64,000 nucleotides of DNA from an uncultured Fodinibius sp. (GCA_913056235.1 CAJXMW010000003.1:62001-126000), one strand, 5' to 3'; shown: positions 10,773 through 18,934, counted from the first letter of the stretch. Notes: generated from the letters alone by a model not told the origin. Numbers and translations are program-made.

Positions 10773-11360
10773 ATGAATATTGGAATAACAACAAGTTTTA
10801 TCGTTGGCGGCTTGCTGATGCTTTCGATACTCCATATGAACTACACAGTCAGCAATAACTCCAGGCAATCCACCATGCAGATGATAGCAAAAACGAAACA
10901 GCAGACCATCTCTCAAACAATTACAGCTGATTTCCAGCGCATGGGATACGGTGTGAAGGAAAATGAGCCAGTCATAACCTTTGCAGGTTCCGAGAAAATT
11001 GTCTTTAAAGCAACTATTGGTGGTAGTAAACACAATATCATCTGGCAATTCAATAGTTCAGCCAAGTACAAAAAAACTGAAAATCCTAACGATTATAAGC
11101 TTCGCCGTACAGGACCAGTTGCAAACGGAAAAGTTAGTACCACGTTCTATTCGGTAGTTTCCTTTAATTTGACTTATTACGACATGCAAGGCAATGAAAC
11201 AACGGCGAAGAGCAAGGTTGATAAAATCAAAGTTAAGATCGTTACCGAATCGCCCCAGCCACTAACCAGCAGCACGGGCAAAAAGGAATACGGACGCTCT
11301 TTTTGGCAACGAACTATTGTGCCCTCGAGCTTGCACATACGGAATATGCAAACCAATTAA
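10773..11360 (+). CDS. Small membrane-anchored pseudopilin-like protein (trio 1, type B)
   Basis: This protein of 195 residues begins MNIGITTSFIVGGLLML, a membrane helix starting within the first five residues. A helical stretch ending ADFQRMGYG follows, then a beta domain with the pattern FNLTYYDMQGN. The layout recalls PilW-like minor pilins, whose middle part often carries a D..R.G motif and a YYD..G strand. It is a paralogue of the protein at 13929 (MNLGLITSYVIGGILL; DIQKIGYN). A leader peptidase site is missing: if Gly4 were the cleavage point, the usual Glu at mature position 5 is absent. It lies 15 bases after the previous gene and 12 bases before the next, so the three are probably co-transcribed. 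The role is unknown. Confidence 0.68.
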   Translation: MNIGITTSFIVGGLLMLSILHMNYTVSNNSRQSTMQMIAKTKQQTISQTITADFQRMGYGVKENEPVITFAGSEKIVFKATIGGSKHNIIWQFNSSAKYKKTENPNDYKLRRTGPVANGKVSTTFYSVVSFNLTYYDMQGNETTAKSKVDKIKVKIVTESPQPLTSSTGKKEYGRSFWQRTIVPSSLHIRNMQTN

Positions 11361-11372
11361 CAAGAGGTTGTG

Positions 11373-12662
11373 ATGGGTAGAGGATTACTTATTATCGTTA
11401 CGGGGCTGTTTATAGTGTATGGTATTATCCAGCAGTCAGCCAACGAGCGGCAGAAAGAAATTTCAAAATTCAGTGCCAACTATGCCGAGCGGACCAAAGC
11501 TGAAACCATAGCCAACACAATGGCCGAACTTGCCTTTGCAGAAATTAACAAGCATCCTGAGGATTCCACTGCCGGGCGATTCCCCAAGATGGAACTTCTC
11601 AACGGTACTGGAGAAGTAGAGCTGGAACGAGAGCGCCCTTTTGCCCCTCAAAATCCCTTTGTTGTGCACAAGGTATTAACAGCCAAAGGAACGTATCAGG
11701 GCGAAACGGTTGAAATCGTCATTAAAACAAAACGACGAGAATTTTCACGATATTCCTATTTTACCGTATCAGAACCAACCATCTACTTTACTACAGGTGA
11801 TACCCTTAACGGACCTGTTCATACCAATGATGAGTTTCACATTGACGGTGCACCGGTATTTAACGGCAAAGTAACAAGTCCCAACGACTGGGTAGCCTCC
11901 AATGGTGATCAAGACGATCACAATCCCCAGTTCAATGGCGGCCAAAACTTTAATGCCGATAAAATTGATCTGCCGGTTGAAGTGCCTGACCTGGCCGACG
12001 CTGCAAGCAACAATGGGTTACGATTTAACAGCAGTATTAAAGCAACCTTTAACAGTTCCAACTCTACCGTATCCATCTCAACTGGAAACAAAAGTGGTGG
12101 TGGCTGGAGCCGGCGCTGCTGGTGTTACCAACCACCTTCGTATAACTGGAGCTCCCCGGTTAAGTATTCATTGGACTCAGACGTAAAAAACGGAGTTATC
12201 TCGGCCTCTGGAGATATCCAGGTAGAAGGAACAGTAAATGGCGATGTAAGTCTACACTCCGAAAGCAAAGTGGAAGTTATGGGGAACCTCAAATACGAAG
12301 ATGACCCAAGAGATGGCAAATCGAATGACTTTCTGGGTATTGTCAGCGAAGGCAATGTTGTGGTCGATGAAAATGCTCACAAAGCCAACGGTCCCGGTGA
12401 TGACAAAGACGTAGAAATTCATGCTAGTATTATGGCTCTTGGCAACTCTTTTGAAGTAGAAGGATATAACGACGGAGAAGCCAGAGGCCAGCTCAAACTG
12501 TTGGGCGGACTTATCCAAAGAGAACGCGGACCGGTGGGATTAACCAGTGGCAGTGGATACAAAAAATTCTACAGTTATGACGAACGATTCCTGGGACGAG
12601 CGCCCCGTGGTTTCCCACCTTCAGATATCTATGAATTTGTCTCTTGGAAAACAGAATATTAA
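11373..12662 (+). CDS. PilX/DUF4900-like membrane-anchored protein (trio 1, type C)
   Basis: I place the start at ATG 11373, preceded by AAGAGG at 11362-11367; a GTG three bases earlier is less likely. The product has 429 residues. Its N-terminal helix (GRGLLIIVTGLFIVYGI) leads into a coiled helix. A region from about residue 130 resembles the DUF4900 domain found in PilX-like proteins (TGDTLNGPVHTND, then GAPVFNGKVTS). Later parts contain beta-helix-like repeats with a short Cys/Trp-rich patch (RRCWCYQPP). It is the third and largest member of the first trio and is paralogous at its N-terminus to the protein at 14582. Being longest, it could be the tip or surface-exposed member if these proteins form a fibre, but that is inference. 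Confidence 0.68.
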   Translation: MGRGLLIIVTGLFIVYGIIQQSANERQKEISKFSANYAERTKAETIANTMAELAFAEINKHPEDSTAGRFPKMELLNGTGEVELERERPFAPQNPFVVHKVLTAKGTYQGETVEIVIKTKRREFSRYSYFTVSEPTIYFTTGDTLNGPVHTNDEFHIDGAPVFNGKVTSPNDWVASNGDQDDHNPQFNGGQNFNADKIDLPVEVPDLADAASNNGLRFNSSIKATFNSSNSTVSISTGNKSGGGWSRRCWCYQPPSYNWSSPVKYSLDSDVKNGVISASGDIQVEGTVNGDVSLHSESKVEVMGNLKYEDDPRDGKSNDFLGIVSEGNVVVDENAHKANGPGDDKDVEIHASIMALGNSFEVEGYNDGEARGQLKLLGGLIQRERGPVGLTSGSGYKKFYSYDERFLGRAPRGFPPSDIYEFVSWKTEY

Positions 12663-12685
12663 TTCCTAACCAAACCCTAGATACT

Positions 12686-13090
12686 ATGAATAAACTACCC
12701 TACAAACTTTTATTTCTCATAGGTTGCTTTCTTATGATAGCACAAACCAGCTATAGCCAACAGCAGATCCTCTTTGCGATTGACATGCAGCAGGAAATAG
12801 CTAGTGGAGAATTCCAGCCAGCGGATGATGCGGTGTACCTAACCGGCAATCAAGCCCCGCTATCTGACATAAACAGTATTAAAATGGAAGATAGTAGCCC
12901 CGTTGACAGTATTTATGTAGCCAACGTGGATTTTCCACCATCTGCAAATGGCCAAACATTAAAATACAATTTTGTGATCGTCAAAGACGGCGACCGCAAA
13001 CAAGAAGACCGGCCCCGGGTCCTCAAAATACAAGGTAACCAAGCAAACAGACGATTAGATCTGGCCTATTTTAACAGCTTTGCCCAATAG
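12686..13090 (+). CDS. Small secreted beta-sandwich protein
   Basis: The start is set at ATG 12686 because it gives a clear signal peptide (MNKLPYKLLFLIGCFLMIAQ, cleaved near TSYSQ); an upstream in-frame start would overlap the preceding gene. The mature part of about 110 residues has the pattern ILFAIDMQQEIASGEF, then DDAVYLTGNQAPL, and later DSIYVANVDFP. This resembles the starch-binding or Ig-like modules that recur in secreted Bacteroidetes proteins. No catalytic residues or sorting domain are visible. It follows trio 1 by 23 bases and is followed by a strong terminator, so it is probably the last gene of that transcription unit. Its substrate, if any, cannot be told. Confidence 0.6.
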   Translation: MNKLPYKLLFLIGCFLMIAQTSYSQQQILFAIDMQQEIASGEFQPADDAVYLTGNQAPLSDINSIKMEDSSPVDSIYVANVDFPPSANGQTLKYNFVIVKDGDRKQEDRPRVLKIQGNQANRRLDLAYFNSFAQ

Positions 13091-13113
13091 ATCTTACTGT
13101 TTGAAACTTTTAT

Positions 13114-13141
13114 GCGGAGGGATCATCCCCTCCGCTTTTTT
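13114..13141 (+). terminator. Rho-independent terminator after trio 1
   Basis: A perfect 8-bp stem, GCGGAGGG (13114-13121) and CCCTCCGC (13128-13135), with loop ATCATC is followed by six T. It closes the unit ending with the secreted protein at 13090. The remaining non-coding stretch to 13404 is AT-rich and shows no further gene; it presumably holds the promoter for the second trio, but I find no convincing TAnnTTTG box there. Confidence 0.85.
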
Positions 13142-13404
13142 ATCTATAGATATCTTGAAGATGCAGCTTCTACTGACAGTACTCTTTAAATAACCTCTAT
13201 ATTCATCCACTACAGCTGACAAAAACATTAAATATAACTACTCATTTGTTCCTTACTATAACATTAAATCAATGTTTTGACTGGTAAAACGAACGTGCTG
13301 ATACTAGGAAAGGCTTCATTAACTCCTAATACCGTTGAAAGGATATGAAAGATTAATTTTTTTTAATATGTTGCTAGAAGGGTATAAATCAAGCATCGAT
13401 TATT

Positions 13405-13914
13405 ATGGTTGGGTATAGCGAAGTCTTACAAACGATTGGGGCAATGATCATTTTCTCACTGATCCTGCTCAGTGCCACCAGTATGATCCAACGCAACACC
13501 TACATGCAAATAGAAGGTGAATTAGAGCAAGAAGTTATTGCCCTTGCACAGGATGTCATTGAAGAAGCACGAACACTGGAGTTTGACCAAGTAAGCATTG
13601 GTGCTAAAACACCTCCCGAAAATATTCCAGGCGATTTTACTTCGTCCTCCAGTCTTGGTCCCGGTAGTGCGACAAAACGTTCTCAATTTGACGACTTTGA
13701 TGACTTTAACGGTTGGGAAGATGTAATCGAGACAGAGCACGGTAAGTTTAATATACGAGCTGAAGTTTTTTACGTAGATGATAATTTTAACAAGGTCAAC
13801 TATCGTACGACATTCAAAAAGTTAAAAGTATATATAAGCAGTAAATACTTGGATAATAAGGAAGGCACATCAAAATATAGCTTAGAATTTGTTAGAAATT
13901 ACTATGCCGATTAA
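13405..13914 (+). CDS. Small membrane-anchored pseudopilin-like protein (trio 2, type A)
   Basis: This 169-residue protein starts MVGYSEVLQTIGAMIIFSLI, an N-terminal membrane helix followed by a Glu-rich amphipathic helix (EVIALAQDVIEEAR) and a beta-type domain. It is a clear paralogue of the protein at 10302 in the helix region, while the C-terminal domains differ strongly, as is common for minor pilins. There is no prepilin leader. It opens the second three-gene set, spaced 14 and 20 bases from its partners, and has its own upstream region behind a terminator. Function is unknown. Confidence 0.7.
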   Translation: MVGYSEVLQTIGAMIIFSLILLSATSMIQRNTYMQIEGELEQEVIALAQDVIEEARTLEFDQVSIGAKTPPENIPGDFTSSSSLGPGSATKRSQFDDFDDFNGWEDVIETEHGKFNIRAEVFYVDDNFNKVNYRTTFKKLKVYISSKYLDNKEGTSKYSLEFVRNYYAD

Positions 13915-13928
13915 TAGAGGATAGTGTT

Positions 13929-14561
13929 ATGAACCTTGGATTAATTACAAGCTACGTAATTGGCGGTATTCTCTTAATTGGAATTCTTGCCATGAATATA
14001 TCGCTTTCAAATAGTTCAACAGAACTTACGTTGGCACAAACTACGCGTGAAAAAGCTTCTGGAATACAGGAAATGTTTAACCATGACATCCAGAAAATTG
14101 GCTACAATCGCACCGGAAAAACAAGTCCAATATTTGAAGTTGCGGAAAGTGACAAGATTCAGTTTCGCAGTAATATTGATAACAGCACCGATAATTCGGT
14201 AGAACGAGTAACATGGAAATTTACGAGTACCGCCTTGAATAACGGCAACCCAAATGCCTACGTGTTGATGCGAACGGTAGAGCATCTCGATACAGGAAAC
14301 ATAGAAAAAACGCCAATACGACTGGGGGTTACCGATTTTGAAATCAAATACTATGATGAATATGGAAAACCCACAGACGAAAACACCCACATGACCACGC
14401 CGTTGTCATCATCAGATTTTAATGATGTGCGGCAGTTGTACATTACTTTAGAAGTGCAGAGCTCAGCAAAAGTATATAACAATGCAAATGACGATGGGCG
14501 ATTTGTGAGAACAATTTGGGAGAAGCGGTTTTCTCCACCTAATTTAGAACCTACTAACTAA
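13929..14561 (+). CDS. Small membrane-anchored pseudopilin-like protein (trio 2, type B)
   Basis: The protein has 210 residues. The N-terminus MNLGLITSYVIGGILLIGIL is the membrane helix, followed by a helix ending HDIQKIGYNRTG, and a beta domain with VTDFEIKYYDEYGK. It matches the protein at 10773 in helix, D..R/K.GY motif and YYD..G strand, so the two are paralogues. This resembles PilW-type minor pilins but without their leader peptide. It shares a transcription unit with its neighbours on either side. Function is unknown. Confidence 0.68.
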   Translation: MNLGLITSYVIGGILLIGILAMNISLSNSSTELTLAQTTREKASGIQEMFNHDIQKIGYNRTGKTSPIFEVAESDKIQFRSNIDNSTDNSVERVTWKFTSTALNNGNPNAYVLMRTVEHLDTGNIEKTPIRLGVTDFEIKYYDEYGKPTDENTHMTTPLSSSDFNDVRQLYITLEVQSSAKVYNNANDDGRFVRTIWEKRFSPPNLEPTN

Positions 14562-14581
14562 GAAAATGACGAGGTAATGTT

Positions 14582-15721
14582 ATGGGGAGAGCAATGTTAA
14601 TAATATGTTCCGGGATGCTTGTTTCACTTGGTATTGTTTCAATGAGCACATCGGACCGGAGCAAAATGCTTACCCAAAAAAACGTTGAATATGCCCAAAA
14701 AATACAGGCATTAAATGCAGCTCATACAGCTATCCAAGTTGTGATGCAGGAAATAAATGAGAAAGGTATTGATAATATGGATCAAGCTTATGTGGATGAA
14801 AGAAATAGTAATAATTCATGGACTTCATCTACAGTAAATGGGGCTAATATAGATTTCTACATTGAATTTCTGAATAGTGACTGGGAAACCAACCCATATT
14901 TTGAAGAAGATAAGGTCCGGTTAAATTCAACAGCAACTGTTGAAGGTTCTTATGAAGCAAAAGTGCAAAGTGTATACTTGGTAGCTCCGTTTAGTAACTT
15001 TGTTCCTCCTTTTGAGTCCCCTCTTACAATTGCAACAGACCAGGTTTCTTCCTTTAATACTTCAGGTAGCGCATCAATATATGGAACCTCTCCTGATGGA
15101 AGTGATTGTGAAGATAAACCGACTATGACCATTGCTAATCAAGAGGGTAGTAGTATGGACAGTACAAGTTATGCCAATGAATTAAACAATATAGAAACTC
15201 AGGGTTCGCCAAAAGTTAAAGTCAGAAATGATTTGTCCTATGAGCCTACCGATGAGCTTATCGATAGACTTGAGGATTCACCTGAAAGAGTAAATATTGA
15301 TGGAAATTATGGCGATTCATTAGGAACAGCTGATGATCCGGGCGTATTTTTTGTACAAGATGGAGCAAAACTAACTGGCAAACAAACCTCAGGATATGGA
15401 ATCATGGTTGTTCAATCAGGAGGTGACTTAAGTTATGAGGGAGAACTATCAGTTGCCGGTAATTTTGAATGGAATGGTCTTATTATTTTTGAAAATGCTT
15501 ATGATTTTGACGGTAAAGGGACCCCCACTTTAAATGGTTCTGTACTTGTAGGATCTACAAGTGACGACAATTCAAGTATCAGTATAGACATAAACGGTAA
15601 TCTTAAGATGCAATATGACTGTCGGGCTGAAAAATTTGCCCAGATGGCAGCCGCTAATGCAGTTAAGCAAAATAAATATACTCGCGAAGTTTCCCTTGAA
15701 GAAACGAGGGTGATTAAATAA
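14582..15721 (+). CDS. PilX-like membrane-anchored protein (trio 2, type C)
   Basis: The protein has 379 residues, with GAGG about 8 bases before the ATG. It begins MGRAMLIICSGMLVSLGIVS, a membrane helix aligned with the start of the protein at 11373, followed by a helical stalk (VEYAQKIQALNAAHTAIQ). The C-terminal two thirds contain Gly-rich strands of beta-helix type (TSGYGIMVVQSGGDL) and end with a Cys-containing segment (YDCRAEKFAQMAA). It is less clearly DUF4900-like than its counterpart in trio 1. It is the last gene before a terminator at 15757. As with the rest of the set, no leader peptidase site is visible and the function is unknown. Confidence 0.65.
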   Translation: MGRAMLIICSGMLVSLGIVSMSTSDRSKMLTQKNVEYAQKIQALNAAHTAIQVVMQEINEKGIDNMDQAYVDERNSNNSWTSSTVNGANIDFYIEFLNSDWETNPYFEEDKVRLNSTATVEGSYEAKVQSVYLVAPFSNFVPPFESPLTIATDQVSSFNTSGSASIYGTSPDGSDCEDKPTMTIANQEGSSMDSTSYANELNNIETQGSPKVKVRNDLSYEPTDELIDRLEDSPERVNIDGNYGDSLGTADDPGVFFVQDGAKLTGKQTSGYGIMVVQSGGDLSYEGELSVAGNFEWNGLIIFENAYDFDGKGTPTLNGSVLVGSTSDDNSSISIDINGNLKMQYDCRAEKFAQMAAANAVKQNKYTREVSLEETRVIK

Positions 15722-15756
15722 GATAAAATTCTACTCATCTAACTTAGAATTTACTA

Positions 15757-15789
15757 ATGCGGGGGGGACATCTCCTCCGCATTTTTTTA
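15757..15789 (+). terminator. Rho-independent terminator after trio 2
   Basis: AATGCGGGGG and CCTCCGCATT form a stem (one G-T pair) around an ACATCT-type loop, followed by seven T at 15782-15788. A degenerate copy of the same hairpin (GCAGGGGAACATCTCCTCCGC) lies at 15871-15891, followed by TTTT, and may back up the first. Confidence 0.8.
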
Positions 15790-15937
15790 TTTAAGCGATA
15801 TTGCTTTATTGGAATGGCAAAATATTAGCTTGTCCATTAAATTCGATTAACTTAAATGATTCTAATCCGTAGCAGGGGAACATCTCCTCCGCTTTTGTTA
15901 TTTTAAACGACAGAAGGCAAACGGCTTAAACCCAAAC

Positions 15938-15969
15938 TGTTAATCAAATATTTTCGTATTATAAATTTG
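15938..15969 (+). promoter_or_regulatory. Bacteroidetes-type promoter for the fimbrial subunit genes
   Basis: TAAATTTG at 15962-15969 matches the -7 consensus TAnnTTTG. A weak -33 partner (TGTT, 15938-15941) lies 20 bases upstream. Transcription would begin near 15976, just before the ATG at 15994. This argues against the in-frame TTG at 15967, which lies inside the -7 box. Confidence 0.5.
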
Positions 15970-15993
15970 ATTGCAGAAGAAGACTCTCAAATA

Positions 15994-16506
15994 ATGGACA
16001 TAAATCAGCTGGCTTTTTTCATTTCCCTACTGGTTATCCTGCCACTTTGGTCAACATCGGCATCGGCACAAAGCAACCCGCCTGATGTGTCTGTAAATGT
16101 CTCGGCAGAGGTTACAAATACTATCGAGATGATTACCTTGCAGTCAATGAATTTGTCTGATGCCGAGGAACGGAATGGCATTATCAGACTAAACCCACAG
16201 CGAAGTTCCAACGCCGGTAAAATGGTGGCCATTGGTACCCCCAATTCTGAAGTTCGCATTAGTTTTTTGCCTCAACGCGAACTCACCCGGCAGCGCGGCA
16301 CGGAGAGTCTACTGTTTGAATATAAAGTATCGGTCAATAGCCAGGATGAACAGTCTACATCTGAAATTCTGAATCAGGAAAATCGCGACTTTGCATTTAA
16401 CGAAAATGGGCGGCTGTATCTCTGGATTGGCGGTAACGTGGACATTTCAACCGCGACACCCGGGAACTACCAAGGTGAATTTACTCTGGATATTGAAAAT
16501 ATATAA
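15994..16506 (+). CDS. Secreted DUF4402-like fimbrial subunit candidate 1
   Basis: The start ATG 15994 gives a signal peptide (LAFFISLLVILPLWSTSASA, cleaved at AQS). The product has 170 residues. The mature protein begins with alternating hydrophobic strands (VSVNVSAEVTNTIEMI) and ends with GNYQGEFTLDIENI. This layout, with an early strand, a G-x-Y-x-G turn and a final beta-strand, is shared by the three other subunit candidates here and by DUF4402/spore-coat-U-type fimbrial proteins used in chaperone-usher systems. It is the first of three abutting genes and is driven by the promoter just upstream. The family assignment is by pattern and context; a minor or adaptor subunit role is inference. 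Confidence 0.6.
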   Translation: MDINQLAFFISLLVILPLWSTSASAQSNPPDVSVNVSAEVTNTIEMITLQSMNLSDAEERNGIIRLNPQRSSNAGKMVAIGTPNSEVRISFLPQRELTRQRGTESLLFEYKVSVNSQDEQSTSEILNQENRDFAFNENGRLYLWIGGNVDISTATPGNYQGEFTLDIENI

Positions 16507-17130
16507 ATGACTAAAAGACTTTTTATAGCAGTCTTCTTTTTACTCTTCTGTGGATGGAACAGCCATGCACAGGAAGTCAATTTTAGTGCATACGCCGATT
16601 ATGGGCTGGAAATTACAAACAGTCCAAAGAACTTAAATTTCGATGAAGTTGGACCCATCATCGCAGATGGCAGTACGTATTCAATTGCCGTCAACAATGG
16701 TAACGCCTCGATTATCGAGATTGTGGGGGTAAAATACCTGGATATTTTTGTGCAGGTACAAGCGCCAACCCAACTTACGAAAGGGGCAGACGGTATTGAC
16801 TTTACATTAAAAGCAGCTTACAGTAACAGACAAGGTAATGTAAGTGATCCTTCAAGCGTACCGCTAAAATACGTCAATGTGCCATCAAACAATTCTTTTA
16901 CTATCCGGGCACCCATACTTGAACGTCAGAGTCAACCTCCCGGCCCACCCCCTAAACCACCTACTGCGAATACCCAATCAAAGGTGAATAAAAATAACCT
17001 TGATAAAACCAAAGCTATTTTCGAGACCTTTTATCTATATCTCTATGGGGATATCACGGTAGATAACAACAAACCAGCAGGCACTTACGATGGCAATATA
17101 ACTGTAGATGTCAGTTATGACTCCTTCTAA
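16507..17130 (+). CDS. Secreted DUF4402-like fimbrial subunit candidate 2
   Basis: The ATG directly abuts the stop of the previous gene, which implies translational coupling. The 207-residue product has a signal peptide (KRLFIAVFFLLFCGWNSHA, cleaved at QEV). It then shows the subunit layout: an early strand (NFSAYADYGLEITN), NLNFDEVGPI in the position of the L.FG motif of DUF4402 proteins, and a terminal GTYDGNITVDVSYDSF. A Pro-rich insert (QPPGPPPKPPTAN) near residue 145 is unusual for a fimbrial subunit and may be an exposed loop. It overlaps the next gene by 14 bases. Its exact role is unknown. Confidence 0.62.
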   Translation: MTKRLFIAVFFLLFCGWNSHAQEVNFSAYADYGLEITNSPKNLNFDEVGPIIADGSTYSIAVNNGNASIIEIVGVKYLDIFVQVQAPTQLTKGADGIDFTLKAAYSNRQGNVSDPSSVPLKYVNVPSNNSFTIRAPILERQSQPPGPPPKPPTANTQSKVNKNNLDKTKAIFETFYLYLYGDITVDNNKPAGTYDGNITVDVSYDSF

Positions 17131-17650
17131 GCAAAATTATTATATAATCCTGCCAATTATTTTCGCAGTTGCCTGTTGGCTGGCTATACCTGCCGCTGCT
17201 CATGCCCAGTTTATTGATCTACGCCTAGACGTAGATTCGGAATTGACGGCCCATACCGTACAGCCCCTAGACTTTGGGGCCATATCCACCAACAGCGGAC
17301 AACGAAGCATTGATCTGGGTAGTATCAATATGGGGATCTTTAATATTACCGCCCTTGAAAACCAACTTTTGCTTGTAACCCTGCAAAAGCCCGATGTACT
17401 CCGCCATAACAATCCGGCTATTCAAGACACGGTACCTCTGAACCTCTTTGCGCGTTATGGCTTCTCGGCTCAGAATTACCAGAGCGCTACTTCGTTGCCG
17501 GAAGCTACCAACTCACTTAAAGTAGAAACCAATCCCGACCCGGGGCCTTGGAATACCATTTATATTTTTATGTACGGTTCTATAAATATTGGAGATATCC
17601 CAGATGGTGTGTACTCCAATGAGATTATATTAAACGTAGAATATATTTAA
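17117..17650 (+). CDS. Secreted DUF4402-like fimbrial subunit candidate 3
   Basis: I take the start as ATG 17117 (ATG 17108 is in frame and also possible). The N-terminus is a signal peptide with core IILPIIFAVACWLAIPAAAH, cleaved at AQF. The mature protein has LRLDVDSELTAHTVQPLDFG, matching the N-terminal strand and L.FG motif of the family, and ends GVYSNEIILNVEYI. It overlaps the preceding gene by 14 bases and is the last of three subunit genes under one promoter. After it comes a 598-base non-coding stretch with two palindromic repeats before the next subunit gene. Confidence 0.62.
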   Translation: MTPSKQNYYIILPIIFAVACWLAIPAAAHAQFIDLRLDVDSELTAHTVQPLDFGAISTNSGQRSIDLGSINMGIFNITALENQLLLVTLQKPDVLRHNNPAIQDTVPLNLFARYGFSAQNYQSATSLPEATNSLKVETNPDPGPWNTIYIFMYGSINIGDIPDGVYSNEIILNVEYI

Positions 17651-17681
17651 GGGAACTTTGGTAAATCCTGAACCTTCAAAA

Positions 17682-17799
17682 TGTCATATCGACCCAGCCT
17701 ATGCCTAAAGGCACGGCAAGCAGGCAGCAGGAAGAGATCTTTGTTCTGTGGACATAAACGGAAAAAAACATAAATTTCTCACATCTTTTCGAAATGACA
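17682..17799 (+). repeat. Palindromic repeat element 1 with TGTCAT termini
   Basis: This 118-bp element starts TGTCATATCGA and ends TCGAAATGACA, so the ends are inverted repeats matching at 10 of 11 positions. It contains further internal pairing and has no coding capacity. Such TGTCA-ended, ~120-bp elements resemble REP/MITE repeats scattered through Bacteroidetes genomes. The neighbouring element at 17861 is the same size, and partial copies lie at 29556 and 39967. Confidence 0.65.
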
Positions 17800-17860
17800 G
17801 TGGGTTTACAAACAATACGCTAAGTGTCAACCTAGTTCTTGAGGACTTTGCAGAACCCGG

Positions 17861-17980
17861 TGTCACCCTGAATTTAGTTCAGGGTCTTTTGCCAAAAATT
17901 ACGTTAATACCTTATAAAAAAGATAAAACAGTAGATGCTGAAACCCCTAATTCTCGGAACACTGCAAGTTCAGCATGACA
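17861..17980 (+). repeat. Palindromic repeat element 2 with TGTCA termini
   Basis: This 120-bp element starts TGTCACCCTGAA and ends TTCAGCATGACA; the ends are inverted repeats matching at 10 of 12 positions. A short open frame across it (VTLNLVQG) is a by-product of the repeat and not a gene. With element 1 it occupies much of the 17651-18248 gap; the rest of the gap is AT-rich and holds the promoter of the next gene. Confidence 0.65.
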
Positions 17981-18166
17981 ACGATTGGTTTTGCAAAGCC
18001 CTTTCTTATACACTCTTTATTCTGAGAACAGGTATTTGAAAATTAAAGCTTTATAATTTGCTCACATGCCGGCCATGCTGTATATAATAATCACGGTTCA
18101 GACAGGGCTAAGGGCTAATAGTTAGGATTCTAATGGCATTAAAGCTTTTTAATTAATAGAACTTAA

Positions 18167-18197
18167 TTTTAGCCCTCTGACGAAACCCTTAAGTTTG
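18167..18197 (+). promoter_or_regulatory. Bacteroidetes-type promoter of the DUF4402 gene
   Basis: TAAGTTTG at 18190-18197 matches TAnnTTTG. TTTT at 18167-18170 lies 19 bases upstream as a -33 candidate. Transcription from about 18204 would give a leader of about 45 bases before the ATG at 18249. Confidence 0.5.
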
Positions 18198-18248
18198 AAC
18201 TGAACAAAGAAACTCGGTTATTACTCGCAACAAAAACATCTACACATT

Positions 18249-18815
18249 ATGAAACGGACAATCTCTTTACTCTCGGTCTTAGCATTCGTACTTGCATTCA
18301 GCGGAAGCGCTTTCGCGCAATCTGTTACAGCATCTGCTCAAATTGTTAATAGCATTAATGTGCAAAATACACAAGGACTTTCTTTCGGGCAGTTAGCAGG
18401 AGACTTTGGCAGTACTGTTGAAATTGCAGCTGACGGTACAGAAACTAATACTGGAAGTGGTGGAACAAAACAAGTTGGTTACGCTGAAATTGTTGCTGCC
18501 CCTAATGTTGATATTTTGGTAACAGCTACGGCCCCTAGCTCATTAGACAACACCAATTCCAGTATTTCAGAATCAATTCCTTTCACTGGTTTGTTTGTAG
18601 GAGATCAAGATAATGATGTTAGTACAGCTGCTGATAATACTACACTAAGTACAGATGGTAGCTCAGATCAAGTAACAACAAATGACAATGGATCTGGAGG
18701 CCCTCATTATTATTTACACTTAGGAGGGCAATTAACATCAAATGACGGTGGTACCACTGCGTATGCTGGTGGTACTTATGAAGGTACAATAACTATTAAT
18801 GTAAGTTACTTATGA
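18249..18815 (+). CDS. DUF4402 fimbrial protein, likely major subunit
   Basis: The protein has 188 residues with a clear signal peptide (RTISLLSVLAFVLAFSGSAF, cleaved at AQS). The mature part follows DUF4402 closely: SVTASAQIVNSINVQNTQGL, then SFGQLAGDFG, a VGYAEIVAAPNVDILVTAT core, and the terminal strand GTYEGTITINVSYL. DUF4402 proteins are secreted and structurally related to chaperone-usher subunits. The gene has its own promoter and is followed by a strong terminator just before the chaperone and usher genes. This is the usual arrangement for an abundant structural subunit made in excess over the assembly machinery. Calling it the major pilin is inference from that arrangement. Confidence 0.8.
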   Translation: MKRTISLLSVLAFVLAFSGSAFAQSVTASAQIVNSINVQNTQGLSFGQLAGDFGSTVEIAADGTETNTGSGGTKQVGYAEIVAAPNVDILVTATAPSSLDNTNSSISESIPFTGLFVGDQDNDVSTAADNTTLSTDGSSDQVTTNDNGSGGPHYYLHLGGQLTSNDGGTTAYAGGTYEGTITINVSYL

Positions 18816-18842
18816 TCTTACGTAAGTAGTTAGAAAATTTCT

Positions 18843-18875
18843 AAAGCTTCGGAGGTTTTCTCCGAAGCTTTTTTT
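18843..18875 (+). terminator. Terminator between major subunit and assembly genes
   Basis: AAAGCTTCGGAG and CTCCGAAGCTTT form a 12-bp stem around a short TTTT loop, followed by a T run to 18875. Partial read-through would couple high subunit expression to low expression of the downstream chaperone, usher and motor genes. Confidence 0.85.
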
Positions 18876-18934
18876 ATAAAAAACAACTTTCTATATATTG
18901 TAGCCTTCTTATTCGGGAATAAAAGTATTACTCC

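Noticed and set aside
17748-17978. Short open frame of 76 codons
   Set aside because: It spans the palindromic repeat elements and encodes the typical translated-repeat string VTLNLVQG; no ribosome site or family match.
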